Below are positions 1 to 7,835 of a DNA stretch of 64,000 nt, one piece after another. Each line of letters starts with the position of its first letter. Within the stretch, counting starts at the first letter, position 1. Source of the DNA: Aureisphaera galaxeae. Lineage in GTDB: Bacteria > Bacteroidota > Bacteroidia > Flavobacteriales > Flavobacteriaceae. A program made the position numbers and the translations under genes. The notes beneath the pieces were generated by a model. That model was not told where the DNA came from. It saw only the letters and a program-made list of their open reading frames with translations, and ran no database searches. Where the stretch lies: contig NZ_JAQQTF010000002.1 of the NCBI RefSeq assembly GCF_028561275.1, forward strand, positions 838,812-902,811, read 5' to 3'.

Positions 1-73
1 AACTGTTATACGTAGGTATACCCCATAACAATAGAATCGCAGCGATTGCGATAATTGGTATCCACTTTTTCAT
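1..73 (-). CDS. lemA: LemA family protein (N-terminus only, cut by window start)
   Basis: Read leftward from an ATG at 73, the visible 24 codons begin MKKWIPIIAIAAILLLWG and continue to PTYNS. This is a short basic start followed by one hydrophobic segment. LemA proteins begin with such a membrane anchor followed by a YN motif, and in Flavobacteria lemA commonly follows an M23 peptidase and a MerR regulator, as here. The rest lies outside the window. It lies 12 nt downstream of the MerR gene and is probably in the same operon. The name rests on the N-terminus and gene order only. Confidence 0.65.
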   Translation of the reverse strand, partial: MKKWIPIIAIAAILLLWGIPTYNS

Positions 74-85
74 AATTGGAAAGAT

Positions 86-415
86 TTAAAGTTGGTCTTT
101 AATTTTCAGTAATTCAGCTTTTACTGTTTCCAATTTACGAATAATCTCAAATTTGTCGAGGGTACGTTTTTTGTTTTCTTTTAAATGCGTTTTTGCACCG
201 TCCAACGTAAAGCCGCGTTCCTTCACCAAGTGATAGATAAGCTCTAAATTCTTTACGTCCTCTTGGGAGAACTTCCGATTTCCCTTGGCGTTCTTTTTTG
301 GCTGGAGTACATCGAACTCCTTTTCCCAAAAACGGATAAGAGAGGTATTCACCTCAAAAGCATTGGCGACCTCACCAATACTGTAATAACGTTTTTCGGG
401 CAGTTCTACGTGCAT
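86..415 (-). CDS. MerR family transcriptional regulator
   Basis: A 109-residue protein with an N-terminal winged helix of MerR type. YYSIGEVANAFEVNTSLIRFWEKEF (in part) spans about residues 10-35, followed by a coiled-coil dimerisation helix to the C-terminus. The motif IRFWEKEF replaces the usual IRYYE, which is common in flavobacterial MerR proteins beside M23 peptidases. No metal-binding cysteines or effector domain are visible, so the signal it senses is unknown. Its ATG shares one base with the stop of the upstream M23 gene (TAATG at 413-417), which suggests translational coupling in an M23-merR-lemA operon. Confidence 0.92.
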   Translation of the reverse strand: MHVELPEKRYYSIGEVANAFEVNTSLIRFWEKEFDVLQPKKNAKGNRKFSQEDVKNLELIYHLVKERGFTLDGAKTHLKENKKRTLDKFEIIRKLETVKAELLKIKDQL

Positions 416-1392
416 TAATCCAAAGATTGGTTTTCTTGTTGTGATTTCTTCAAGAGTTCTGCAAACTCTTCGGCGCTTAGGTTTCCGTAATAGAAATTAA
501 TAGGGTTGATTCGCTCGTTATCCTTAAAGATCTCATAGTGCAAGTGAGGTGCTTCACTTCGTCCCGTACTTCCTACAAAACCGATAAGATCACCACGTTT
601 TACCTTTTGGCCTTTCTTCACATTGTACTTATAAAGATGCGCATATAAACTTTGGTATCCAAATCCGTGGTCAATTCGGATGTGTTTTCCGTAACCAGAA
701 GCGGCATTATCGGCGCGGGTTACCACTCCATTTCCTGAAGCATATACGGGTGTGCCGCGCGGGGCAGTAAAGTCCATTCCCCAGTGAAATTTCCGCGCTT
801 TTGTAAATGGATCGGTTCTATATCCATATCCTGAGGCCATACGGGTAAGGTCTTCATTATTTACGGGTTGAATGGCAGGAATGGCCTCCAGTAACTGCTC
901 CTTTTCTTCAGCCAATTGGGTGATCTCATCCAATGATCGCGATTGTACCACAATCTGCTTGGTCAAAATGTCCAGTCGCTGGCTCGAATTAATGATAAGG
1001 TTGGAGTTGTCATACCCTTCCAGTTCCTTGTAGCGATTGATTCCTCCAAAACCAGCTTTTCGCTGCTCTTCGGGAATGGGATTCGCTTCAAAATATACGC
1101 GGTATAGATTATTGTCACGGTTGGCCAAATCTTCCAATACCTCTTCGGCTTGGGACATCTTACGATTCAAGATTTCATACTGAAACTCTAAATTCGCCAA
1201 TTCACGCTTCATGGACTTCTCTTTGGGAGTCTCTATCCCGGGAATATTGTATAGGATTAACACCCCTAGCAAACCAAATAGAATTGCAGCAACAAAGAAG
1301 AGTGCTACAAAACCAAATTTCCTACCTTTTTTGGGCTCTATTTTTCGGTAGGATAGCGTATCGCTATCGTAGTAATATTTTACCTTAGACAT
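415..1392 (-). CDS. M23 family metallopeptidase (LytM-type murein endopeptidase)
   Basis: A 325-residue cell-envelope protein. A basic N-terminus is followed by one transmembrane helix (about residues 27-50), then a coiled-coil region (about 60-180), then a LytM/peptidase M23 domain. The zinc ligands are visible: HxxxD at H203/D207 (HWGMD) and HxH at H283/H285 (HLHYE). With all ligands present it should be active on peptidoglycan cross-links in the periplasm. The anchor plus coiled coil resembles regulators or effectors of cell division. It heads the leftward operon and has a good flavobacterial promoter upstream (1454-1481). Confidence 0.93.
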   Translation of the reverse strand: MSKVKYYYDSDTLSYRKIEPKKGRKFGFVALFFVAAILFGLLGVLILYNIPGIETPKEKSMKRELANLEFQYEILNRKMSQAEEVLEDLANRDNNLYRVYFEANPIPEEQRKAGFGGINRYKELEGYDNSNLIINSSQRLDILTKQIVVQSRSLDEITQLAEEKEQLLEAIPAIQPVNNEDLTRMASGYGYRTDPFTKARKFHWGMDFTAPRGTPVYASGNGVVTRADNAASGYGKHIRIDHGFGYQSLYAHLYKYNVKKGQKVKRGDLIGFVGSTGRSEAPHLHYEIFKDNERINPINFYYGNLSAEEFAELLKKSQQENQSLD

Positions 1393-1425
1393 AAATAAAA
1401 AGTCCTATTTTTGCGGTTGATAGAA

Positions 1426-1450
1426 AGCGTTACCATATGTGTGTAACGCT
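1426..1450. repeat. Perfect 8-bp inverted repeat between M23 gene and alaS
   Basis: AGCGTTAC (1426-1433) and GTAACGCT (1443-1450) form a perfect inverted repeat with a 9-nt centre. It lies between a strong leftward -7 box (1454-1461) and a possible rightward -7 box TATTTTTG (1406-1413). It would fall in the 5' end of the leftward mRNA, and of the rightward one if that promoter is real. It could be a protein operator or an mRNA 5' hairpin; the sequence does not decide between them. Confidence 0.6.
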
Positions 1451-1453
1451 GGG

Positions 1454-1481
1454 CAAATTTAGAAATTGTTTGGCCACACAA
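1454..1481 (-). promoter_or_regulatory. Flavobacterial promoter of the M23-merR-lemA operon
   Basis: On the minus strand, TTG (1481-1479) is followed by 17 nt and then TAAATTTG (1461-1454), a perfect match to the Bacteroidota -33 TTG / -7 TAnnTTTG consensus. Transcription would start near 1447. Confidence 0.7.
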
Positions 1482-1509
1482 TATACGTAAATTCAATTAA
1501 TCGATTTTT

Positions 1510-4122
1510 ATGACTTCTTCTGAAATACGAAGCCAATTTTTGAAATTTTTCGAATCGAAAACACACGCTATTGTTCCTTCGGCACCCATGGTGATTAAGG
1601 ATGATCCTACGTTGATGTTCACCAATGCAGGGATGAATCAATTTAAGGAGTTCTTCTTGGGAAATAAGGAAGCGAAAAACAAGCGTGTAACCGATACCCA
1701 AAAGTGCCTTCGCGTAAGCGGAAAGCATAACGACTTGGAAGAAGTGGGGATGGATACCTATCACCACACCATGTTCGAAATGCTGGGGAACTGGAGTTTT
1801 GGCGATTATTTCAAGAAAGAAGCCATTGCTTGGGCCTGGGAATTCTTGACCGAAGTGGTAAAAATTGATAAGAATATCATTTACGTCACCATTTTTGAAG
1901 GAGATGATGCCGAAGGACTGGAACGCGACAATGAAGCCTATAACTTCTGGAAGGAACATATCGCCGAAGACCGTATCCTAAATGGAAGCAAGCACGATAA
2001 TTTCTGGGAAATGGGTGAACAAGGACCTTGCGGCCCCTGTTCCGAAATTCACGTAGATATTAGATCTGAAGAAGATAAGGCGAAATTGGACGGTGCTACC
2101 TTGGTAAATCAGGATCATCCTCAAGTGGTAGAAATCTGGAACTTGGTATTCATGCAATTTAATCGCAAGGCGGACAAGAGCCTTGAAAAGCTTCCCGAAC
2201 AACATGTAGATACTGGAATGGGCTTTGAGCGCCTTTGTATGGTACTGCAAGGAAAGCAGAGTAACTACGATACCGATGTATTTACCCCGCTTATCCGTGA
2301 GGTAGAAGCCATTACCAATACCAATTACGGTAAGGATGAGAAAGTGGATATTGCCATTCGTGTGATTAGCGATCACGTTCGCGCAGTAGCGTTTTCCATT
2401 GCCGATGGGCAATTGCCGAGCAATTCGGGAGCTGGATATGTAATCCGTCGTATCCTTCGTAGAGCGATTCGCTACGGATTTACATTTTTGGACAAAAAAG
2501 AGCCTTTTATCCATAAGTTGGTGCCTACCTTGGTAAAGCAAATGGGGAAGGCATTCCCAGAATTGGTTTCGGAAAAGAATCTTATCACCAACGTAATTCG
2601 TGAAGAGGAAGCTTCTTTCTTACGCACCTTGGATCAAGGATTGGTATTGTTGGAGAATGTAATTAAAAATACTGCGGAAAAAGAGATTTCTGGAGTAAAG
2701 GTCTTCGAATTGTACGATACCTACGGGTTCCCAAAAGACCTAACGGCTCTTATTCTTAGGGAACGTGGCTATGATTATGATGAAGATGGATTTCAGGCCG
2801 AGCTTCAGAAGCAGAAAGACCGTTCCCGTGCCGCTACCAAAGTGGAGACGGGCGATTGGGTGGTGCTAGAAGACGATTCTGAAGAAGAGTTCGTAGGGTA
2901 CGATATGTTAGAAACCAACGTAAAGATTACCCGTTACCGAAAAGTAGAAAGCAAGAAAGAAGGGGAGTTGTACCAGCTCGTATTCAATATGACACCTTTT
3001 TACCCCGAAGGTGGTGGACAGGTGGGTGACAAAGGATATTTGGAAGCTTCCAACGGAGAAGTGGTATATATTGTAGATACCAAGAAAGAGAATAACCTAA
3101 TTGTTCATTTTGCAAAGAACCTTCCACGTCATCCCGAAGAGAAGTTCAAAGCCGTGGTAGATAAACTGCAACGTGCTCGTACAGCCTCTAACCATACCGC
3201 TACGCACCTGTTGCATCAGGCATTACGTAATGTATTGGGAGATCACGTTACCCAAAAGGGATCTATGGTACATAGTAGGTATATGCGTTTCGATTTCTCG
3301 CATTTCAGTAAGGTGACCGATGAAGAACTGCGTCAGGTAGAGGATTTTGTGAATGCCCGAATTCGCGAGGGTATCGATTTGGAAGAGAAGCGCAACATTC
3401 CTTACCAACAAGCCATCGACGAAGGTGCCTTGGCACTGTTTGGTGAAAAGTATGGAGATACCGTGCGTGCGATCAAGTTTGGAAAATCCATGGAACTATG
3501 TGGGGGAACCCACGTAAGTTGTACCCAAGATATTTGGCATTTTATCATTACTTCTGAAAGTGCAGTGGCAAGCGGAATCCGTCGTATCGAAGCTATTACG
3601 GGCGATGCAGCTAAGGATTACTTCGTGAATAGAAGTGAAAGTTTGAAAGGCGTTCAGAAACTGTTGAACAATTCACAGGATCCTGTAAGTACCATTCAAA
3701 AATTGCAGGAAGAGAACAACGAAATGCAAAAGCAAATCCAGCAATTGCTGAAGGACAAGGCGAAGAACCTTAAAGGGGACTTAAAGTCCGAAATCACCGA
3801 GGTGAATGGTGTACAGTTCTTGGCCAAGGAATTGGATTTGGATGCTGGTGGAATGAAAGACCTCGCCTTCGAATTAGGAGGGGAACTGGAAAACCTATTC
3901 CTTATTTTTGGTTCCAATGCAGGCGGTAAAGCGTTGCTAACCTGTTATATTTCCAAAGATTTGGTAGGAAGCAAGGAGCTGAATGCAGGGCAAATTGTCC
4001 GTGAACTTGGAAAACACATCCAAGGTGGCGGAGGGGGACAACCTTTCTTCGCAACTGCTGGAGGAAAGAATCCTGCGGGAATACCCGAAGCACTGGCTGC
4101 GGCAAAGGCATACTTAAATTAA
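1510..4122 (+). CDS. alaS: Alanine--tRNA ligase
   Basis: An 870-residue class II aminoacyl-tRNA synthetase that charges tRNA-Ala in the cytoplasm. The N-terminal catalytic core (about 1-460) shows the class II motif 1 region ([20 protein letters not shown]) and a downstream [12 protein letters not shown] segment. The editing domain carries the zinc/hydrolysis ligands HTATH (H562, H566) and CGGTH (C664, H668). The C-terminal oligomerisation domain ends in the glycine-rich [16 protein letters not shown]. Length is normal for the family (about 875). It starts at ATG 1510 with no visible Shine-Dalgarno. The next gene (GSCFA) starts one base after its stop. Confidence 0.98.
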   Translation: MTSSEIRSQFLKFFESKTHAIVPSAPMVIKDDPTLMFTNAGMNQFKEFFLGNKEAKNKRVTDTQKCLRVSGKHNDLEEVGMDTYHHTMFEMLGNWSFGDYFKKEAIAWAWEFLTEVVKIDKNIIYVTIFEGDDAEGLERDNEAYNFWKEHIAEDRILNGSKHDNFWEMGEQGPCGPCSEIHVDIRSEEDKAKLDGATLVNQDHPQVVEIWNLVFMQFNRKADKSLEKLPEQHVDTGMGFERLCMVLQGKQSNYDTDVFTPLIREVEAITNTNYGKDEKVDIAIRVISDHVRAVAFSIADGQLPSNSGAGYVIRRILRRAIRYGFTFLDKKEPFIHKLVPTLVKQMGKAFPELVSEKNLITNVIREEEASFLRTLDQGLVLLENVIKNTAEKEISGVKVFELYDTYGFPKDLTALILRERGYDYDEDGFQAELQKQKDRSRAATKVETGDWVVLEDDSEEEFVGYDMLETNVKITRYRKVESKKEGELYQLVFNMTPFYPEGGGQVGDKGYLEASNGEVVYIVDTKKENNLIVHFAKNLPRHPEEKFKAVVDKLQRARTASNHTATHLLHQALRNVLGDHVTQKGSMVHSRYMRFDFSHFSKVTDEELRQVEDFVNARIREGIDLEEKRNIPYQQAIDEGALALFGEKYGDTVRAIKFGKSMELCGGTHVSCTQDIWHFIITSESAVASGIRRIEAITGDAAKDYFVNRSESLKGVQKLLNNSQDPVSTIQKLQEENNEMQKQIQQLLKDKAKNLKGDLKSEITEVNGVQFLAKELDLDAGGMKDLAFELGGELENLFLIFGSNAGGKALLTCYISKDLVGSKELNAGQIVRELGKHIQGGGGGQPFFATAGGKNPAGIPEALAAAKAYLN

Positions 4123-4123
4123 A

Positions 4124-5074
4124 TTGGACTTACAGACCCATATACGGTTAGTACCAGAAAAGAATCAGATCGATTACGATTCGCAACTACTGTTATTGGG
4201 ATCTTGCTTTACCGAACATATAGGAGCGCAACTGGAATATTTCAAGTTTCAGAACCTTCAGAATCCTTTCGGAATCCTTTTTAACCCGGTTTCCATTTCC
4301 AAATTGGTGACAAGGGCACTTACAGATGCATTTTTTACTGAAAAGGACATTTTCAAAAAAGATAGCGTTTGGCATTGTTTTGCGGTACATTCGCTGGTAT
4401 TCGATACGGAAAAGGAAGAATACCTGAAACGGTTGAATGAACTATTATCTGGTTTAAAAGAGACACTGATACAGAGTTCGCATATCATCTTCAGCTTAGG
4501 AACCGCTTGGGTACACCGCTTCAAAGAAACGAATGAGATTGTGGCCAATTGCCATAAGATTCCGCAAAAGGAATTTTCAAAGGAACTGTTGACAATGAAT
4601 GAAATTTCCAAATGTCTCGAGGAGATGGTTGTTGCCATTCAAAAAGTAAACCCCAAAGTACAAATACTCTTTACGGTATCGCCGGTACGGCACATTAAAG
4701 AAGGACTGCCGGAGAACAATTTGAGCAAGTCGCATCTTATTACAGCTATCCACGAAGTAGTCGCATCTACAGAAGCTACGCACTATTTTCCTTCCTATGA
4801 AATCATGATGGACGAGTTGCGCGATTATCGGTTTTATGAAAAAGATATGATCCATCCCAATGAAACGGCCATTGCCATCATCTGGGAGAAATTCAATTCA
4901 GTTTGGGTGGCCTCAGAAACACTACCTATTCAAAAAGAAATCGATACCATACAAAGAGGATTGGCGCATAAACCTTTTCATCCCCAAAGTACCGAACATC
5001 AGGTTTTTCTAGATAATCTCAAGGATAAAATAGTACGTCTTCAAGCACGATTACCACATCTATCTTTCTCATAA
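4124..5074 (+). CDS. GSCFA domain-containing protein (TTG start)
   Basis: A 316-residue protein of the GSCFA family, named after the motif seen here as LLLGSCFTEHIG (about residues 23-34). The family resembles SGNH/GDSL esterases: the G-S-C-F block holds the presumed nucleophile serine, and later blocks include SLGTAWVH and MIHPNETAI, which may carry the Asp/His. Substrate unknown. The start is a TTG one base after the alaS stop. No ATG upstream of the conserved GSCFT block fits, and the encoded MDLQTHIRL matches the usual N-terminus, so TTG is preferred. Probably translated from the alaS mRNA. Confidence 0.9.
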   Translation: MDLQTHIRLVPEKNQIDYDSQLLLLGSCFTEHIGAQLEYFKFQNLQNPFGILFNPVSISKLVTRALTDAFFTEKDIFKKDSVWHCFAVHSLVFDTEKEEYLKRLNELLSGLKETLIQSSHIIFSLGTAWVHRFKETNEIVANCHKIPQKEFSKELLTMNEISKCLEEMVVAIQKVNPKVQILFTVSPVRHIKEGLPENNLSKSHLITAIHEVVASTEATHYFPSYEIMMDELRDYRFYEKDMIHPNETAIAIIWEKFNSVWVASETLPIQKEIDTIQRGLAHKPFHPQSTEHQVFLDNLKDKIVRLQARLPHLSFS

Positions 5075-5079
5075 TAGGG

Positions 5080-5121
5080 CAATTGTCGTATTGAATTGCC
5101 TGTCGGGTTGTAGCACCTTTG
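5080..5121 (+). promoter_or_regulatory. Promoter module A, copy 1 (before DUF6252 lipoprotein)
   Basis: A 19-nt block, CAATTGTCGTATTGAATTG (5080-5098), contains the inverted repeat CAATT-N9-AATTG. After 14 nt comes GCACCTTTG (5113-5121), a variant -7 box, followed by nACC. The same block, gap and box occur at 5804-5845. The gene starts at 5152, giving a short 5' leader. Confidence 0.65.
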
Positions 5122-5151
5122 TACCCATACTAACTACAAAACCCAACAATT

Positions 5152-5688
5152 ATGAAAACCTTTAAAAGTGTATTATTTCTATTCCTCCTTTCAACGCTTA
5201 TAATTTCCTGTAGCAACGATGACGATGCTGGGGACAGTGGAACTACAGGTGGTGGAGGAGAGGCCTTTTCTGCTAAGATTGATGGAGCCGATTTTGCCGC
5301 TTCCACAAACCCGGCCACCCTTATCGGAGGAACCTTTACCACGACCAATGGGACTTCCCTACTAACAGGTCAAGGAAGCACTAACAACGGTGATTTTATC
5401 AATTTCTCCATCATTGATTTCAATGGTCCAGGAACGTATACCACAGGAGATAATATTAGCAACACCAACCAGATTCAGTATGGTGAACTGGTGGGGCAAA
5501 CGGCCAATGTTTGGGCATCCAATTTAGCATCTGCGTCTGTAGGGGGCCTGCAAGCAGGAGAGATTACGATTACCTCCCAAGATGACAATGGCGCAGAGGG
5601 AACCTTCTCTTTCGAAGGGTATAACGCAGCTGATATGTCGACTAAAATGATTAGCGAAGGACAATTCAAGATTTCCTTCGACAATTAA
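5152..5688 (+). CDS. DUF6252-like lipoprotein
   Basis: A 178-residue exported lipoprotein. It has a signal peptide with lipobox LIISC (Cys at about residue 20), then an acidic/glycine-rich linker (SNDDDAGDSGTTGGGGE), then a beta-rich domain. FSAKIDGADFAA and FNGPGTYTTGD are typical of the DUF6252 family of Bacteroidota lipoproteins. The acidic residues right after the Cys resemble the flavobacterial surface-export signal for lipoproteins, which is an inference. No enzymatic motif is seen. It is monocistronic, with its own promoter and a terminator downstream. Confidence 0.8.
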   Translation: MKTFKSVLFLFLLSTLIISCSNDDDAGDSGTTGGGGEAFSAKIDGADFAASTNPATLIGGTFTTTNGTSLLTGQGSTNNGDFINFSIIDFNGPGTYTTGDNISNTNQIQYGELVGQTANVWASNLASASVGGLQAGEITITSQDDNGAEGTFSFEGYNAADMSTKMISEGQFKISFDN

Positions 5689-5728
5689 GAGCATACAAGA
5701 ATCTCATACGTTGAGGTTTTTATGCGTG

Positions 5729-5767
5729 ACCGGGAGCAGGACCTAGTTCTGCTTTCGGTTTTTTTTT
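5729..5767 (+). terminator. Intrinsic terminator after DUF6252 lipoprotein
   Basis: Outer stem ACCG (5729-5732) with CGGT (5756-5759), inner arms AGCAGGAC and GTTCTGCT around a short loop, followed by nine T (5759-5767). Confidence 0.85.
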
Positions 5768-5803
5768 GTTGAAATATCTAATGCCCTAGTAATCAATATA
5801 CGT

Positions 5804-5845
5804 CAATTGCCTTATTGAATTGAAATCGATGGATTTGCACCTTTG
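5804..5845 (+). promoter_or_regulatory. Promoter module A, copy 2 (before beta-propeller gene)
   Basis: CAATTGCCTTATTGAATTG (5804-5822), 14-nt gap, GCACCTTTG (5837-5845), then AACC. Same block, spacing and -7 box as the copy at 5080. The -7 box overlaps the upstream TTG at 5843 that an ORF finder would pick, so the coding start must be the ATG at 5870. Confidence 0.65.
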
Positions 5846-5869
5846 AACCATCAACTTAAAACCAGAATT

Positions 5870-7729
5870 ATGAAAACTTCAACGTTAAAAAATGCGATCT
5901 TCCTTTGTGCCATCCTGTGCTTATCGCTAGCACATGCGCAAAGGGCAGAAGCTCCCGATTTTCAGTACGATGTTGGGGCCAAGATCAATGACATGACCCT
6001 AACCGAAGGGGGAACCATGGTAGTAGCTACTAATGATGGATTGGTAGGGATTAAACCAGGAAGTAACGATCTGCTATTCAACTTTACCGATTACGGGCGT
6101 GTAAAACCCGAGGAGCTCTTCTTCGTTCCTCGTGCACCTTATGTGGTGGTTGGGCAAACCGGATTCGGTGCCATGACGACCAAAAAAGCCGTGATTGACT
6201 ATATGTCCGGAAAGAAGCTCTTCAGTACCGAGGACAACGGTTGGAAAATGATCATGACCTGCGATGTTATGATGCCACAGAACAAATTGGTGGTGAGCGG
6301 GCAGCGCAGATCGAAAGAGCAATTTGCCTCGGCTGTTGCAGTGTATGACCTCAATACGGGACAGCAGGAAAGTTTTTTCAAATTTAAGGGATCTGAAACC
6401 GTAAGCGGAAGACCCCTTATGCTGAAAAGTGGACTCATCATTCCTACAACAAAAGCCCTTAAGAAAATCAATATGGAAACAGGGACTATGGAATGGAGTA
6501 CAAAGTCGGACGATATTAAATGGATGGTAGCCGATGAGACCGAGCAGGAAATCTACGGATTCGAAGTAGCTCCCAATGGAGGTAATACCAAAGTGCACAA
6601 AATTGGAGCCAACGGAAACCTGCTTTGGGAAGATCCGCACAAGGTGAAAGGGAAAGTGGTCAATTTCGAAATCCTTCCCCAAGGATTGGCCATAGTGAGT
6701 AACGTGGATAACTCAGGCAAGTCTAAACTAATGAAATTGGCTTCGGGCCGTTCCGAATCGAAAATCGCTTTCTTAAGTGCTTCGAATGGAGATGACCTTT
6801 GGGAGAAAGCACCCAAAACCAAAGGGTATGTACAGCATTTCTATATCATGGATGATGGTATCTTATTTGGAATTTACGAAGGGGGAATCAACAAGATTTC
6901 TTTTGAAGGAAAAACCCTTTTCAAGAAGCCTCTAAAGACTGGCGAAAACATCCTCACCATGGCAAATACACCTCAAGGATTGATCTATATTACCTCAGAA
7001 GATGCAAATATTGTAAATTTAGATACCGGGGAGCAGGTGTGGAGCAAACCGCTCAAGTACAAAAGAGCGGATGCCGTAGCATCGGATTACGATGAAAAAA
7101 ACCAGCGCTACCTTATTAGCGCAGACGAAAAACTATTTGCAGTGGATGCCAGCAGCGGAACCGTATCTACTTTGGCCGAATCTAAATTCGACGGGAAAGA
7201 AGACCCTACAGGTGTAGAAGTTAGGGACGGTGGAATTCTATTGACCAGCGACCAGAATATGATGCTTTTAAACTGGGAAGGAAACCAGAACTGGCATGAG
7301 TATCACAGAGCACCCGGCAAGAGTGCCTTTGGAGCCATTTTAATGGGGGCACTGGCGGTAGCTACTGCCGCAACGGCTACAGCATCCTATGCCGAAGCCA
7401 ACCGCAACCGCAACCGTCTTGGGTATTATACGTCCCGAGGTGAAGCTTATGCCAATATGGGCGATAGCATGGCGGCCGCATCGGGAGCATCTATCGCCGA
7501 AATGTTGAAACGCTTCAAAGCGACTTCGGCTACAGCGAATGCTCAGTTTGTATTGACCAAATTGGACGAAGGTGTTGGTTTGGTGAAACTAAACAAGGAT
7601 ACCGGAGCCAAGGAGAAAGAGATCATTCTTAAAGATAAAAAACCTGAATATACCGTAGACGATTTTGGAGGCGTGCTCTATTACAAAGCCGATTCCAATT
7701 CCATTTACGCCTATGATTTAACTAACTAG
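5870..7729 (+). CDS. Secreted PQQ-like beta-propeller repeat protein
   Basis: 619 residues from ATG 5870. It has a cleavable signal peptide (MKTSTLKNAIFLCAILCLSL to about AHAQ), then repeated beta-propeller blades with WD/PQQ-like motifs (GTMEWSTKSDD, GNLLWEDPHK, NGDDLWEKAPK, TGEQVWSKPLK). Near residues 485-507 there is a hydrophobic alanine-rich stretch (AILMGALAVATAATATASYA) that could be a membrane segment, followed by another blade-like C-terminus. No catalytic residues are recognised; such proteins often act as scaffolds or sensors in the envelope. The longer form starting at 5843 is rejected because it overlaps the -7 box. It shares a promoter module with the upstream DUF6252 gene. Confidence 0.8.
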   Translation: MKTSTLKNAIFLCAILCLSLAHAQRAEAPDFQYDVGAKINDMTLTEGGTMVVATNDGLVGIKPGSNDLLFNFTDYGRVKPEELFFVPRAPYVVVGQTGFGAMTTKKAVIDYMSGKKLFSTEDNGWKMIMTCDVMMPQNKLVVSGQRRSKEQFASAVAVYDLNTGQQESFFKFKGSETVSGRPLMLKSGLIIPTTKALKKINMETGTMEWSTKSDDIKWMVADETEQEIYGFEVAPNGGNTKVHKIGANGNLLWEDPHKVKGKVVNFEILPQGLAIVSNVDNSGKSKLMKLASGRSESKIAFLSASNGDDLWEKAPKTKGYVQHFYIMDDGILFGIYEGGINKISFEGKTLFKKPLKTGENILTMANTPQGLIYITSEDANIVNLDTGEQVWSKPLKYKRADAVASDYDEKNQRYLISADEKLFAVDASSGTVSTLAESKFDGKEDPTGVEVRDGGILLTSDQNMMLLNWEGNQNWHEYHRAPGKSAFGAILMGALAVATAATATASYAEANRNRNRLGYYTSRGEAYANMGDSMAAASGASIAEMLKRFKATSATANAQFVLTKLDEGVGLVKLNKDTGAKEKEIILKDKKPEYTVDDFGGVLYYKADSNSIYAYDLTN

Positions 7730-7778
7730 CCAATGGTTGAGTTGTGACCGCAGATGAGAGGAGTATTTGTGGTCGATT

Positions 7779-7811
7779 AAAAGGGGTCGCTTGTTGCGGC
7801 GGCCTCTTTTC
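7779..7811 (+). terminator. Terminator hairpin after beta-propeller gene
   Basis: AAAAGGGGTCGC (7779-7790) pairs with GCGGCCTCTTTT (7799-7810) in 12 bp including two G-U pairs, ending in TTTT. It lies inside the 5' extension of the next ORF, arguing that the next gene starts at 7836 and not at 7767. Confidence 0.7.
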
Positions 7812-7835
7812 AGAATAACGCATAATAAACTTTCA

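Noticed and set aside
1393-1509. T-box or other tRNA-sensing leader before alaS
   Set aside because: No T-box core or terminator is visible; only the short palindrome is present.
5843-5869. Upstream TTG start of the beta-propeller gene
   Set aside because: It lies in the -7 box; ATG 5870 gives a proper signal peptide.
6074-6682. 202-codon ORF antisense to the beta-propeller gene
   Set aside because: His/Phe-rich shadow of a well-supported coding frame; no recognisable motif.
7767-7835. Upstream start of the MORN gene
   Set aside because: The added 23 residues are basic and cover a terminator hairpin; ATG 7836 gives a clean signal peptide.
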